The notes below the pieces were generated by a model. That model saw only the letters and a list, made by a program, of their open reading frames with translations. It had not been told where the DNA came from and did not search any database. This document shows, in pieces, positions 16,031 to 24,886 of a stretch of 51,541 nt of DNA. A program made the position numbers and the translations under genes. The first letter of the stretch is position 1. Each line of letters opens with the position of its first letter. Origin of the DNA: Tenacibaculum gallaicum (lineage in GTDB: Bacteria; Bacteroidota; Bacteroidia; Flavobacteriales; Flavobacteriaceae); NCBI RefSeq assembly GCF_003387615.1, contig NZ_QUNS01000013.1, positions 1-51,541 on the forward strand. Reading direction: 5' to 3'.

Positions 16031-17636
16031 CATTGTTGCACTCATTACTTTGTTGTTTCTTTTTTCTTGTGCTAAAAAGGAATCTCAGTATACAAATAAT
16101 CAGGTTTTTAGATATAATGAGCACTCGAACATTACTTCTTTAGATCCCGCCTTTGCAAAAGATCAACGAAATATTTGGGCTGTAAATCAGCTGTATAATG
16201 GATTGGTAGCCTTAGATGATAGTTTGCAAGTACAACCGGCTATAGCTAAAAATTGGATAATTTCAGAAGATGGAAAAACCTATCAGTTTGAGTTAAGAAA
16301 GGATGTGCAGTTTCACAAGCACGAGTTGTTTGGAAAAGACTCTACAAGAAATGTAAAAGCAAAAGACTTTGAATATTCTTTTAATAGATTACTAGATAAG
16401 AATGTGGCGTCTCCAGGAGGTTGGGTATTACAAAATGTGGAAAGCTTTCATGCCAAAAACGATTCGGTTTTTACTATCAATTTAGAACAACCATTTCCTC
16501 CTTTTTTAGGCTTACTGGCTATGAAATATTGTTCTGTAGTTCCAAAAGAAGCTGTTGATTATTTTGGAAATGAGTTTAGAGCAAACCCGATTGGAACAGG
16601 TCCTTTTCATTTTAAACTGTGGGTAGAAAATACAAAATTGGTATTGAGAAAAAATCCATTATATTTTGAAAAAGATAAAAATGGAAAACAACTCCCGTAT
16701 TTAGAAGCAGTAGCTGTTACTTTTTTACCAGATAAGCAAAGTGAGTTTTTACAGTTTATTCAAGGAAATATCGATTTTATGAAAAGTTTAGATGCTTCAT
16801 ATAAAGATGATATTCTAAACACAGATGGAACCTTAAAAGAGAAATATGTTTCTAAAATCAATATGCAAACAGGAGCGTATTTAAACACAGAATATTTAGG
16901 AATTTATTTAGATGTAGAAGAAGATCACCCTACAAAATCAAAATTGATACGACAAGCTATAAATTATGGTTTTGATAGAGAGAAGATGATTAAGTTTTTG
17001 AGAAACGGAATCGGGAGTCCTGCTACAAGTGGATTCATCCCGAAAGGATTGCCCTCATTCAATAATCAACAAGGATATTTATACAAACCTGAAGAAGCAA
17101 AGAAGTTAGTAGCACAATACAAAAGAGAAACAGGAAATACAAATCCACAAATAGCAATTACAACGAATAGCAACTACTTAGATTTGTGTGAATTTATTCA
17201 ACGTGAATTACAAAAAATAGGGATAGATGCTAAAGTTGATGTGATTCCGCCTTCAACATTACGCCAAGGAAAAGCTAATGGGAAATTGCCTATTTTTAGA
17301 GCAAGTTGGATCGCAGATTATCCTGATGCTGAAAATTATATGTCACTTTTTTACAGTAAAAACTTTACGCCTAACGGACCCAATTATACGCATTTTAAAA
17401 ATGAACTTTTTGATACTTTGTACGAGCAATCCATCAAAGAAGTGGATGTAAAAAAACGTTACAGGTTATACCAAAAAATGGATAGTATTATTATTGCAGA
17501 AGCGCCAATTGTACCACTGTATTATGATGAGGTAATTCGTTTTACGCAGAAAAATGTTATAGGTTTAGGAATTAATCCAATTGATATGTTAGATCTAAAA
17601 AGAGTAATAAAAGATAAAAAGAACAGTCGTTATTAA
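15987..17636 (+). CDS. Oligopeptide ABC transporter substrate-binding lipoprotein
   Basis: This is a family 5 extracellular solute-binding protein of about 550 aa (DppA/OppA-like). Features include NEHSNITSLDPAFA, WIISEDGKTYQFELRKDVQFH, FTINLEQPFPPFL, NPIGTGPFHFKLW and the C-terminal APIVPLYYDEVIRF. The N-terminus carries a lipoprotein signal (SIVALITLLFLFSC). The start is uncertain: no ATG precedes the signal, and the frame opens at a TTG at 15954 inside the upstream gene. The TTG at 15987 gives a signal of usual length (lipid Cys at residue 28), so I use it. No permease or ATPase genes are adjacent. Confidence 0.85.
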   Translation: MQIKSIIKINVRRNSIVALITLLFLFSCAKKESQYTNNQVFRYNEHSNITSLDPAFAKDQRNIWAVNQLYNGLVALDDSLQVQPAIAKNWIISEDGKTYQFELRKDVQFHKHELFGKDSTRNVKAKDFEYSFNRLLDKNVASPGGWVLQNVESFHAKNDSVFTINLEQPFPPFLGLLAMKYCSVVPKEAVDYFGNEFRANPIGTGPFHFKLWVENTKLVLRKNPLYFEKDKNGKQLPYLEAVAVTFLPDKQSEFLQFIQGNIDFMKSLDASYKDDILNTDGTLKEKYVSKINMQTGAYLNTEYLGIYLDVEEDHPTKSKLIRQAINYGFDREKMIKFLRNGIGSPATSGFIPKGLPSFNNQQGYLYKPEEAKKLVAQYKRETGNTNPQIAITTNSNYLDLCEFIQRELQKIGIDAKVDVIPPSTLRQGKANGKLPIFRASWIADYPDAENYMSLFYSKNFTPNGPNYTHFKNELFDTLYEQSIKEVDVKKRYRLYQKMDSIIIAEAPIVPLYYDEVIRFTQKNVIGLGINPIDMLDLKRVIKDKKNSRY

Positions 17637-17901
17637 TGTTAAAAATGATACTATCTTTCTATTTAAATAATGCTTAAAAAGGTATTGTTTTTGTTTCTTA
17701 TTTATTGATTATTAGTTGTTTATGGTTTATTTTTCTGTGTTGGTTCCTTAATATTACTCGTTTATAGAATTTTATGAGTCTTAATGTGTTAGTTTTAAGA
17801 ACTTTGGTATACAGGCAGTTAGGAGAGCAACCACTCTTTTTTGTCTAGGCGAAATCCGAAAAGCCTTTAGTAAACAGAGTAGGAAATAAAAACTAATTAT
17901 T
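17637..17901. other. Intergenic gap, 265 bp
   Basis: AT-rich with no credible ORF and no recognisable RNA. The 140 bp before the next gene are less AT-rich than the rest and may hold its leader, but I see no exact promoter match or riboswitch fold. Confidence 0.4.
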
Positions 17902-18267
17902 ATGGGATTTTATGGTAAACAACCGGTGAACCCGGAAAAATGTACAGCTACTTATATTTGGACTGGACTTGATACTCCTGGTTTTTTTAGCGTATACGTT
18001 GAAGGAGATGCACAAAATTATTCATATGGATTTGATTTAGTTCGTGATTCTCACTTTGTAGGTGGATTAAAAGTTGATTCTATGGGGTGGACAGGACCTT
18101 TAGGAAAGGGAACTACTCCCTACAAAGATTCAGGAAGCTTTCAAGGAGTGTATAGAAGTGAAATTATTATCTCAGGATCTAATGGTAATTTTAAAATACC
18201 AGTAAAAGAAATTCCTTACGACAAAGTAGAAGAATATATTAAGTCTAAGGAAATGGAAAAAGTATAA
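17902..18267 (+). CDS. Hypothetical 121-aa protein, beta-rich
   Basis: I do not recognise this protein. It has no signal peptide and no TM segment. The composition is Gly-, Tyr- and Ser-rich with alternating hydrophobics, consistent with a compact beta-sandwich. Features include KCTATYIWTGLDTPGFFSVYVEG, GGLKVDSMGWTGPLGKGTTP and a charged helical tail (VEEYIKSKEMEKV). It stands alone, with a ~265-bp upstream gap and a strong downstream hairpin, so it is probably expressed independently. Confidence 0.7.
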   Translation: MGFYGKQPVNPEKCTATYIWTGLDTPGFFSVYVEGDAQNYSYGFDLVRDSHFVGGLKVDSMGWTGPLGKGTTPYKDSGSFQGVYRSEIIISGSNGNFKIPVKEIPYDKVEEYIKSKEMEKV

Positions 18268-18292
18268 GGACTCATAGCTAGCCAAACTTTAT

Positions 18293-18347
18293 AATAACAG
18301 ATGAAGCTATTTAATTGTTATAATTAATTTCATCTGTTATTTTTTTA
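18293..18347 (+). terminator. Terminator after the 121-aa gene
   Basis: 13-bp perfect stem AATAACAGATGAA (18293-18305) / TTCATCTGTTATT (18329-18341) with a 23-nt loop, followed by a T run. It lies between convergent genes, so it may serve both. Confidence 0.8.
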
Positions 18348-18356
18348 ACAAAAAGG

Positions 18357-19091
18357 TTAGGTATTACTTTTCGCTTCGTTCCAGTAATAGCTATCAGGAT
18401 ATATACGTTTCCCAAAAATAGCTGTTCCAACTCGTACAATAGTAGCGCCTTCTTCGATAGCAATTTCTAAATCACCACTCATTCCCATAGAGAGTTCTTC
18501 CATCACTACATTAGAAATTTGTAGTGCTTTAACTTCCTCCTGAAGTTGTTTTAAAAGGCGAAAACATTTTCGAACTTCATCCGACTCTGAGCTTAACAAG
18601 CCAATAGTCATTAGCCCTTTTATATGGATGTTTTTAAACTTTGAAACCTCCTTTACTAGTTTAATGGTTTCTTCTGGTTTAGCCCCAAACTTACTTTCTT
18701 CAAAAGAGGTATTTACTTGTATGTAGACATCAATTTCTTTTTCTTCAAAAGTTAAACGTTGATGTAATTTTTGAGCAACTGATAAACGATCGATAGATTC
18801 AATACAGCTAGCCCATTTTATAACTTCTTTAATTTTGTTACTCTGTAAATGACCTATAAAATGTACTTCAGGTTGTAAGTGTTTTACAGCATTACATTTT
18901 TGTTTCAGCTCTTGTACTTTATTTTCACCAACAAGGGTTTCTCCTTGTTCTAAAGCGAAATTTATCTTATCAGTATCTACTGTTTTTGTAGCCAATAATA
19001 AGCGAACATCTGCTGGATTTCTATTAGCTTTTTTACACGCAAACTGCATTCTTTGGTGAATAATGTTGAGGTTGTTCTGAATGTTATTCAT
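18357..19091 (-). CDS. PLP-binding YggS/PROSC family protein
   Basis: The 244-aa protein belongs to the YggS/PLPBP family, which binds pyridoxal phosphate and buffers its supply; no enzymatic activity is established. The PLP lysine is K36 in LLLATKTVD. Other family blocks are [50 protein letters not shown] and [12 protein letters not shown]. The start overlaps the stop of the AAA ATPase gene by 8 bp, so the pair is co-translated, an unusual partner since YggS more often neighbours proC, pilT or sepF. Confidence 0.92.
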   Translation of the reverse strand: MNNIQNNLNIIHQRMQFACKKANRNPADVRLLLATKTVDTDKINFALEQGETLVGENKVQELKQKCNAVKHLQPEVHFIGHLQSNKIKEVIKWASCIESIDRLSVAQKLHQRLTFEEKEIDVYIQVNTSFEESKFGAKPEETIKLVKEVSKFKNIHIKGLMTIGLLSSESDEVRKCFRLLKQLQEEVKALQISNVVMEELSMGMSGDLEIAIEEGATIVRVGTAIFGKRIYPDSYYWNEAKSNT

Positions 19092-19809
19092 TTACTAATT
19101 GATTGTTTAATTCTTCCTTTTCAATAATTTTATTTTTTACAGCTCGAAAAGTAATGTCTTTAGCTTCTGCATACGATATACCGTACACACGATTTACCTC
19201 TCTAAACTCTTCAGGAAATTGTTGTAGTAAAGTTTCATAATAACTATCTAAATCAGTTTCACTAGGTGCTTCGAATTTAAGTTTTAGTTGAAAGCGTCTT
19301 AAAAGTGCAGTATCAATAACACTAGAGTGATTCGTGGCAGCAATTAATAAAACATTGTTAGGTAATTGATCTATTAACTGAATTACAGTATTTACCAATC
19401 GTTTCATCTCGCTAGAGTCTTTGCTGTCATAATCACGAGCTTTACCGATGTAATCAAATTCATCTAAAAATAGCACAGCACTTTCTCTTGTAGCTTTTTT
19501 AAAAACTTCGGAAATATTTTTAGCTGTTTCTCCTAGTTTTGAAGAAATGATATTTCCTAAATTAAGTATGATAATTTTTTTATTAAGTTTTTTAGCAATA
19601 GCCTTAGCGGTGGTAGTTTTACCACAACCAGTATGTCCAAATAACAAAACTTTATTATCAAGAGGGAGTTTGAATTTATCTAAAACAGTCACATGTTTAA
19701 ACTCCTTTAATAGTTGAGATAAAGTATTTTTATTTTTACTACTTAGGTGAACTTCATCTAGTTCTACAGTTGTTTCTTTCGATTGAAGAATTAAGTTATG
19801 TATAGCCAT
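19084..19809 (-). CDS. AAA family ATPase
   Basis: The 241-aa single AAA module has Walker A GHTGCGKT (58-65), Walker B AVLFLDEFD (about 111-119), sensor-1 LLIAATNH and the arginine-finger region LLRRFQLKLKF. The short N-terminal segment (about 50 aa) carries no recognisable domain. It resembles the small FtsH/katanin-like ATPases that remodel proteins; the substrate is unknown. The frame extends to a TTG at 19827, but the ATG at 19809 is preferred since a -7 box lies just upstream. It overlaps the YggS gene by 8 bp. Confidence 0.88.
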   Translation of the reverse strand: MAIHNLILQSKETTVELDEVHLSSKNKNTLSQLLKEFKHVTVLDKFKLPLDNKVLLFGHTGCGKTTTAKAIAKKLNKKIIILNLGNIISSKLGETAKNISEVFKKATRESAVLFLDEFDYIGKARDYDSKDSSEMKRLVNTVIQLIDQLPNNVLLIAATNHSSVIDTALLRRFQLKLKFEAPSETDLDSYYETLLQQFPEEFREVNRVYGISYAEAKDITFRAVKNKIIEKEELNNQLVNE

Positions 19810-19824
19810 TTTGTTATTTTTTGT

Positions 19825-19832
19825 CAAAAATA
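19825..19832 (-). promoter_or_regulatory. Promoter of the AAA-YggS operon, -7 box TATTTTTG
   Basis: On the minus strand TATTTTTG matches TAnnTTTG exactly, 15 bp before the ATG at 19809. A TTTA at the expected -33 distance fits partially. Confidence 0.45.
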
Positions 19833-19900
19833 AAAGGTTGTAGGTAATAAAATAAACCTTTTAACATACCCTTAAGAAGTTAGGGGAGTACTTTAAAACA

Positions 19901-20503
19901 CTAACCTTTAAATTCATGTTCAGGACAATCAACTCTCAACTCTTTAGAAGATAATTTAGATTGTAAAAGTTTACAAAAATGTTCGTTGTTTTCATTTTGG
20001 TAATAAGAGCAAGTAAAGCACATTCGTTGTATGGTTATCACTCCTGCTTGATTTAGTTGGTATATTACTTTTAAGAGTCCTGCTAGTATATCTTTCTTTT
20101 GGTCTTCAGGTAATGAACTTAAAGGCTTCTCTATATTAAGTGTAAAATTAGCTGATTTCTCTGCTATTTGTTTTCCTTGATTGGTTAAACCAATAATATA
20201 ACTTCTAGTATCGCTAGGGTTATTAAACTTTTGAACTAATTCTTTTTTTAATAAAATTCTAATACTATCACTAATGGTAGCTTTAGTCATATTGAACTCT
20301 TCAGCTAAATAACTCACTTTGCATTTTTCTTCAGAGTGAAATAGCAAAAAAATTAGAATTTGAATTTGGATAGGGCTTAAAGAGTTCTCCTTACTTTCGC
20401 TCCAAAGAAGTACTCTGAAAGCTTCAGAAATTCGTTCCAAAGCCACAACTATTTTACTTTCAATTTTAGTGTTTTGCTGATTTAAGTCAAAAGGAGATTT
20501 CAT
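19901..20503 (-). CDS. MarR family regulator with C-terminal four-cysteine segment
   Basis: The 200-aa protein has a winged helix-turn-helix of the MarR type at about 45-110 (QIQILIFLLFHSEE, VSYLAEEFNMTKATISDSIRILLKKELV, SDTRSYIIGLTNQGK). A C-terminal extension has C162-x2-C165-x11-C177-x15-C193, which looks like a metal or iron-sulfur site and suggests redox or metal sensing. The gene is last in an operon with a thioredoxin-like and a DUF2024 gene, and its ATG overlaps the DUF2024 stop by one base. Matching palindromes at both operon promoters make autorepression likely (inference). Confidence 0.88.
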   Translation of the reverse strand: MKSPFDLNQQNTKIESKIVVALERISEAFRVLLWSESKENSLSPIQIQILIFLLFHSEEKCKVSYLAEEFNMTKATISDSIRILLKKELVQKFNNPSDTRSYIIGLTNQGKQIAEKSANFTLNIEKPLSSLPEDQKKDILAGLLKVIYQLNQAGVITIQRMCFTCSYYQNENNEHFCKLLQSKLSSKELRVDCPEHEFKG

Positions 20504-20766
20504 TACTTACAGTTTTCCATTTCGTATATAAAATACCCTTTTTTATGTATAGAATTTTCCCATTCGGGTTTGAGTATTTCAATATGGCAAAATACACATT
20601 CTTTTGAAGATATTTCTAGGTTTTCTAGACCTTTAGTTCTTAAATATTCTTTACCATAATTAAAAATTATGTTAGTGTCTTTATTGTTAGAAGGTGCAAT
20701 AATATCCAAATGCATTATTGTATCATCTCTCTTAGTTACATAAGTATCCCAAACAGCTACTTCCAT
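20503..20766 (-). CDS. DUF2024 family protein
   Basis: The 87-aa protein matches DUF2024: MEVAVWDTYVTKRDDTIMHLDIIAPSN at the start, then FNYGKEYLRTKG and KECVFCHIE, with a CxxC pair around residues 57-60. Function is unknown. It is preceded by a promoter overlapping a palindromic operator (20802-20816) and is followed by the MarR gene with a one-base overlap. Its placement between a thioredoxin-like protein and a Cys-rich MarR regulator suggests a thiol or redox-related role (inference). Confidence 0.85.
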   Translation of the reverse strand: MEVAVWDTYVTKRDDTIMHLDIIAPSNNKDTNIIFNYGKEYLRTKGLENLEISSKECVFCHIEILKPEWENSIHKKGYFIYEMENCK

Positions 20767-20797
20767 TTTATATAATTTAAAATATTAAAAAGCTTTA

Positions 20798-20805
20798 CAA
20801 AGTTA
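20798..20805 (-). promoter_or_regulatory. DUF2024-marR promoter, -7 box TAACTTTG
   Basis: Exact TAnnTTTG match on the minus strand, 31 bp before the DUF2024 start. Its first four bases are the end of the palindromic operator. Confidence 0.55.
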
Positions 20806-20816
20806 GGATTCCTAAT
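20802..20816. promoter_or_regulatory. Palindromic operator, copy 1
   Basis: GTTAGGATTCCTAAT, an almost perfect palindrome (GTTAGG n3 CCTAAT), overlaps the -7 box of the DUF2024 promoter. Apart from two bases it equals the copy at 21101-21115. A 15-bp palindrome over the core promoter is a typical repressor site for a MarR dimer, and the marR gene is in this operon. Confidence 0.7.
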
Positions 20817-20833
20817 TTTGTAGAGTAAAAAAA

Positions 20834-21067
20834 TTATCCTTTAACATCTTCCATTGAAGCTCCAAAATTAATATGGAGAACATTCCCAGTAGGAGTAACC
20901 AAAGCAGGAACAGACTTTACACCTGAACCTTCAGCTTCTGAAATTCGACTTTTATCTTCACCAAAGTGAACGATTTCAACATTATCAGAACCAATTAGGT
21001 TTATAATGTCTTGTTCTGCGCTTACACAAACAGGGCACCCTGCGTGATAAAAAATAGACTTACTCAT
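20834..21067 (-). CDS. Thioredoxin-like protein (CPVC)
   Basis: This 77-aa minimal thioredoxin/glutaredoxin fold has the redox motif C11-P-V-C14 (YHAGCPVC) and the cis-proline region VKSVPALVT. The C-terminus INFGASMEDVKG resembles small thioredoxins of the arsenic- or glutaredoxin-like kind. No signal peptide, so it is cytoplasmic. It is the first gene of the DUF2024-marR group and has its own operator-bearing promoter at 21093-21115. Confidence 0.85.
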   Translation of the reverse strand: MSKSIFYHAGCPVCVSAEQDIINLIGSDNVEIVHFGEDKSRISEAEGSGVKSVPALVTPTGNVLHINFGASMEDVKG

Positions 21068-21092
21068 ATTATATTGATTTTAAATTTTACCA

Positions 21093-21100
21093 CAAATATA
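21093..21100 (-). promoter_or_regulatory. Thioredoxin-like gene promoter, -7 box TATATTTG
   Basis: Exact match to TAnnTTTG on the minus strand, 26 bp before the ATG. TTTT occurs at the -33 distance. The operator abuts it upstream. Confidence 0.6.
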
Positions 21101-21115
21101 GTTAGGTTTCCTAAC
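21101..21115. promoter_or_regulatory. Palindromic operator, copy 2
   Basis: GTTAGGTTTCCTAAC is a perfect 6+6 bp palindrome around TTT. It sits directly upstream of the -7 box, within the -7/-33 spacer, where a bound repressor would block transcription. Confidence 0.72.
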
Positions 21116-21287
21116 TAATAAAAATTTTGAAGATAAAATTTTATAAAAGAATAACAATTGTTTATGTACTCTCGCTTTAAGGGTTAGTGTTTAAAAAGAA
21201 TAAAATTGTTAATAGTTAATAAGGAAATAAAAATGTTATGTAATTTTAGCAGTTCTAATTGTTTAGAAAAAAGACTTAATAATTGAT

Positions 21288-23168
21288 ATGAGAATAGGTT
21301 ACTTAAGAAGAAAAATAAGGCTGTCGTTTATAAAACAAGTTATAATCGCAGTTTTTTTGTTTTTCGCTTTAAAAGGAATGTCACAGTCGGGAGGAGTGCA
21401 AGGTTTTAAGGCTTTTGGCGTAAACCCTACAATTCCCCATGATTCTCTTTTTTCAAAAATAAATATAGCAGAAAACTTCAAAACTAAATATGATGCTACG
21501 TTTGATCTTATAGAATTTCATAGAGAAAAAGGGAACTTAGACTCCATAATATACTATGGAAGTAAACTGTATACAGAAACAACTAAGAATAAATTAATAA
21601 ATAAAGAAAAGCATTTGTCTGAGGTCTCTAGTATAATTGCTGAAGGAAAGTTAGAAAAGGGGCTTTTCGATGAGGCTTTAAAGTGGTTTTTTAAAGGAAT
21701 AGAGCATTCAAACAGCAAACCGAATGATGAGTTATATGTAAAAAATAGAATAGGATTAGGAGTAGTAAAGTATTTAAGAGGAAATGAAAAAGAAGGAAAG
21801 TTAATTATAGAAGAATGTATTGAAAATGCTCCTAACGAAAAATTAAAACATGATGCTTTTTTTGAACTAGGTTTTATTTATTATACTCAAAGAGAGTATG
21901 ATAAAGCAAGAGAAAATTATAATAAAGCTAGGTTACACTATGTGGCCGAGGGGTTTGTGAAAGAAGCTTTAGAAACTGATTTGTGGCTAGGAAAAGTATT
22001 GAAAGAAGAAGGTAAAACAACAGAAGCTCTAGATGTTTGTTATTATGTTTTTAATGAGTCGCTATCTAAAGGTTTTTTTACATTGTATGCCAAGACAGGA
22101 AATACATTAGGCATTCTTTATTTAAAAGAAAAAGACTATGAAAATGCTAAAAAAATACTTTCTACAGTATATATAAACTCCATACAATGGGCAAATTTAG
22201 AGATAGAAAGAAGAGCTATTTTAGGTCTTCAAAATGCTTATGCTGAAACAGGGGACTATAAAAATGCACATGCTTTAATGACACAGTTAAACCGTGTAAA
22301 CAATGAAATTTTAGTAAGTCAAAATAAACAACAGGTAAATGAATTAGAAGTACAGTATAAAACATTAGAACAAAAGCAGGAAATAAAGCGACAAAAAACG
22401 ATGAAAACATACATCTTAATAGCTTTTCTCATCGTACTAATACCTGTACTTGCTTTGTTGTATGTGTACTATCAAAAACTGCAAACACAAAGTAAACTTA
22501 ACAAAACATTAGAAGAAGTAAATCAGCAAAAAATAACGACGTTACTTAAAGATCAGGAATTAAAATTGGTAAAAGCTTCATTAGAAGGACAAAATAACGA
22601 AAGAAAACGTATTGCTAGAGAGCTACATGATAGTATTGGTGGAAATTTAGCAACGATAAAGTTGCAGCTATCAAATAAAAGTAAATTAGAGAAAGAAAGC
22701 CTTATTAAACAAGTAGATGAAACCTATAATCAAGTAAGAGAATTATCACATAACTTAATGCCAAAAAAATTTAAAGATTCTGCTTTTACAACAATTATTA
22801 CAGAGTATATAAATAACGTTAAGTATTTATCTAAAGAGCAAATAACGTTACAAATACATCCAGTAGAAGAAGTTGACCAAGTGAATGAGAATTTAAAAGT
22901 GGAGCTTTATAAAATAATTCAAGAATTATTAACTAATGCTTTAAAACACGCAAAAGCAACACAAATAGATATTCAGCTTTCTGTATTTAATAATACAATA
23001 CAATTACTTTTTGAAGATGACGGTGTTGGTTTTGATCAAGAAAAAGTAAAATACGGACTAGGCTTTCAAAATTTAAAAGACAGATTAAAAACAATTAAAG
23101 GGAATATTTTAATAAACTCTTTTCCTAAAAGAGGAACAGTAATAGATATAAATGTACCTTTAAATTAA
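21288..23168 (+). CDS. TPR sensor histidine kinase (NarL/DesK type)
   Basis: The 626-aa hybrid has an N-terminal signal-like hydrophobic segment (residues ~15-32), then a TPR-rich periplasmic sensor region (~60-350; for example FFELGFIYYTQREYDKARENYNKA). A TM at about 369-388 (TYILIAFLIVLIPVLALLYVYY) is followed by a coiled coil. The HisKA_3 phosphoacceptor is H447 (RIARELHDSIGG), and the HATPase_c domain shows IIQELLTNALKHA and FEDDGVGFD. It phosphorylates the LuxR-type regulator encoded 8 bp downstream. The ligand is unknown. Confidence 0.93.
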   Translation: MRIGYLRRKIRLSFIKQVIIAVFLFFALKGMSQSGGVQGFKAFGVNPTIPHDSLFSKINIAENFKTKYDATFDLIEFHREKGNLDSIIYYGSKLYTETTKNKLINKEKHLSEVSSIIAEGKLEKGLFDEALKWFFKGIEHSNSKPNDELYVKNRIGLGVVKYLRGNEKEGKLIIEECIENAPNEKLKHDAFFELGFIYYTQREYDKARENYNKARLHYVAEGFVKEALETDLWLGKVLKEEGKTTEALDVCYYVFNESLSKGFFTLYAKTGNTLGILYLKEKDYENAKKILSTVYINSIQWANLEIERRAILGLQNAYAETGDYKNAHALMTQLNRVNNEILVSQNKQQVNELEVQYKTLEQKQEIKRQKTMKTYILIAFLIVLIPVLALLYVYYQKLQTQSKLNKTLEEVNQQKITTLLKDQELKLVKASLEGQNNERKRIARELHDSIGGNLATIKLQLSNKSKLEKESLIKQVDETYNQVRELSHNLMPKKFKDSAFTTIITEYINNVKYLSKEQITLQIHPVEEVDQVNENLKVELYKIIQELLTNALKHAKATQIDIQLSVFNNTIQLLFEDDGVGFDQEKVKYGLGFQNLKDRLKTIKGNILINSFPKRGTVIDINVPLN

Positions 23169-23176
23169 TATACACA

Positions 23177-23818
23177 ATGACTTATAATATTATTTTAGTT
23201 GATGACCATAAAATGTTTTTAGACGGATTATTAAACATTTTTAATAATGAAGGTGTTTATAATATCTTACTTACAGCAAATAGTGGTGAAAATGTAATAA
23301 AGTATATAAAAACAAATCCGAATCAACATATAGATATTGTTATTAGTGATATTTCTATGCCAGATATAGACGGTATTACCTTGAATGATTATATAAAAAA
23401 GGAACGTTCAGACATCAAAACATTAATTGTTAGTATGCATACAGATACTGGAATGATAGATGCTTTAATTAAAAATAATGTTGATGGGTATTTATCTAAA
23501 AATGCAACACAATCTGAATTACTACAAGCAGTACAAACTATTCTTAATGGTGAAAAATATTTTTCACAATCTGTACGAGAAGCTTACATGGAAAATGTTT
23601 TTAATAAAAAAAAGGAAACTTCAATAATGTTAACAGCTAGAGAGAAAGATGTACTTAAATTAATTGCAGAAGAATATACTACACAAGAAATTGCAGATAA
23701 ACTCTTTTTAAGTAAGCATACTATTGAGAGTTATAGAAAAAACTTAATATCTAAGCTCAACGTAAAAAACCTAGCAGGATTAACAAAATACGCAATAAAA
23801 CTGGGCTTAGTAGAGTAG
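23177..23818 (+). CDS. LuxR/NarL family response regulator
   Basis: The 213-aa protein has a receiver domain with D10 and D11-like acidic residues (VDDHK), phospho-acceptor D58 (VISDISMPD), T/S and K (YLSKNA) in place. A C-terminal LuxR helix-turn-helix follows (TAREKDVLKLIAEEYTTQEIADKLFLSKHTIESYRKNL). It is partner to the preceding kinase. A short hairpin (CCCTG AAAA CAGGG, 23832-23845) lies after the stop, without a T run. Targets cannot be inferred from this window. Confidence 0.94.
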   Translation: MTYNIILVDDHKMFLDGLLNIFNNEGVYNILLTANSGENVIKYIKTNPNQHIDIVISDISMPDIDGITLNDYIKKERSDIKTLIVSMHTDTGMIDALIKNNVDGYLSKNATQSELLQAVQTILNGEKYFSQSVREAYMENVFNKKKETSIMLTAREKDVLKLIAEEYTTQEIADKLFLSKHTIESYRKNLISKLNVKNLAGLTKYAIKLGLVE

Positions 23819-23926
23819 TAATTTTACTACCCCCTGAAAACAGGGTAATAACTTTCACTAGTTTCAGTCTATTTTAAGAATCACTTCCAACGCATCTTTG
23901 TACCGTAATTATTAAGTAATAAAGTT

Positions 23927-24268
23927 ATGGTCATTTTTGGATGGCGAGAAGCCAAAATAAGTATACAGCCAGTAAACAATCATAGTTGCAGTTATTGCAA
24001 TACACCAGAACGTTTATTTATTCAAGTAAACAGATTGTACTTACATATATTTTGGATTCCAATTATTCCTTTGTATAAAAAAACATATAGTATTTGTGGG
24101 CATTGTAAATTAGAAATGAGCAAAAGTCAAATGCCACCAGATTTACAGCGAAAAGCCAAAGACTATAAACAAACGAGTAAAACTCCTTGGTGGATGTTTT
24201 CAGGACTTATCATCGTAACTTTTTTAATGCTGTTTATGTTTTCTTCAGCACTTTTAATTCATAAATAA
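23927..24268 (+). CDS. Zinc-ribbon membrane protein
   Basis: The 113-aa protein has two CxxC pairs (SYCNTPE near residue 24, CGHCKLEM near 64) forming a zinc ribbon split by the YLHIFWIPIIPLYKK segment. A C-terminal TM follows (MFSGLIIVTFLMLFMFSSALLI, about 87-108). It resembles the zinc-ribbon family in which the first pair and the second pair bracket a W-I-P-like hydrophobic strand. Function is unknown. The next membrane gene starts 37 bp downstream. Confidence 0.8.
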   Translation: MVIFGWREAKISIQPVNNHSCSYCNTPERLFIQVNRLYLHIFWIPIIPLYKKTYSICGHCKLEMSKSQMPPDLQRKAKDYKQTSKTPWWMFSGLIIVTFLMLFMFSSALLIHK

Positions 24269-24305
24269 TAAAAATCAATATAAACCATTTAAATTTTAAT
24301 TAAAC

Positions 24306-24725
24306 ATGATTTACGGAATCTCATTAGTATTTTTAAGCATTGTAGCAGTGCCGTCTTTAATCTTATCAAAAAAACCTAATGCTAAAGAATTATTAGAAAA
24401 AATAGAACCTTACCAAGGTTGGATTGGTCTTATCTTTTGTATTTGGGGAATTTGGGGAATTATTTCAGCTATTTTAAACTTAGGTTGGTTAACTACAGCA
24501 CCAATTTGGTGGGTAACTTTCTTAGCAGGTAGCGTAGTTGAAGCAGTCTTAGGTTTTATGTTAGGATACGGAATGATAAACAAATTATTATTATCAAAAA
24601 ACCCTGAAGCTAGAGAAAAAGCAGAAATATTGAGAGGGAAGATTGCACCGAAACAAGGAAAGTTAGGATTATTAGGAATAGCTGTAGGAGTGTGGATGAT
24701 TGTTGCTTCATTCATCTTTATATAA
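24306..24725 (+). CDS. Hypothetical integral membrane protein
   Basis: The 139-aa protein has four hydrophobic segments (about 1-20, 38-58, 62-90, 120-139). The two halves look related: [22 protein letters not shown] and [22 protein letters not shown] both follow charged loops with EKIE or REKAE, suggesting an internal duplication. I do not recognise the family. Probably co-transcribed with the zinc-ribbon gene. Confidence 0.75.
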   Translation: MIYGISLVFLSIVAVPSLILSKKPNAKELLEKIEPYQGWIGLIFCIWGIWGIISAILNLGWLTTAPIWWVTFLAGSVVEAVLGFMLGYGMINKLLLSKNPEAREKAEILRGKIAPKQGKLGLLGIAVGVWMIVASFIFI

Positions 24726-24886
24726 GCTAACTAAATAAAGAAAGAGAAAAACATAACATTGTAAACTAAGGCTTAAATAAGGTGGGGGTGTGGGGTTTCT
24801 ATCAAAAAATCAAAAAAAGCCTTGTTTGCAATGTTTTTACATAAACGTCAAGAATTTATTTTATAACCTGATAAAAGATATTTGAA

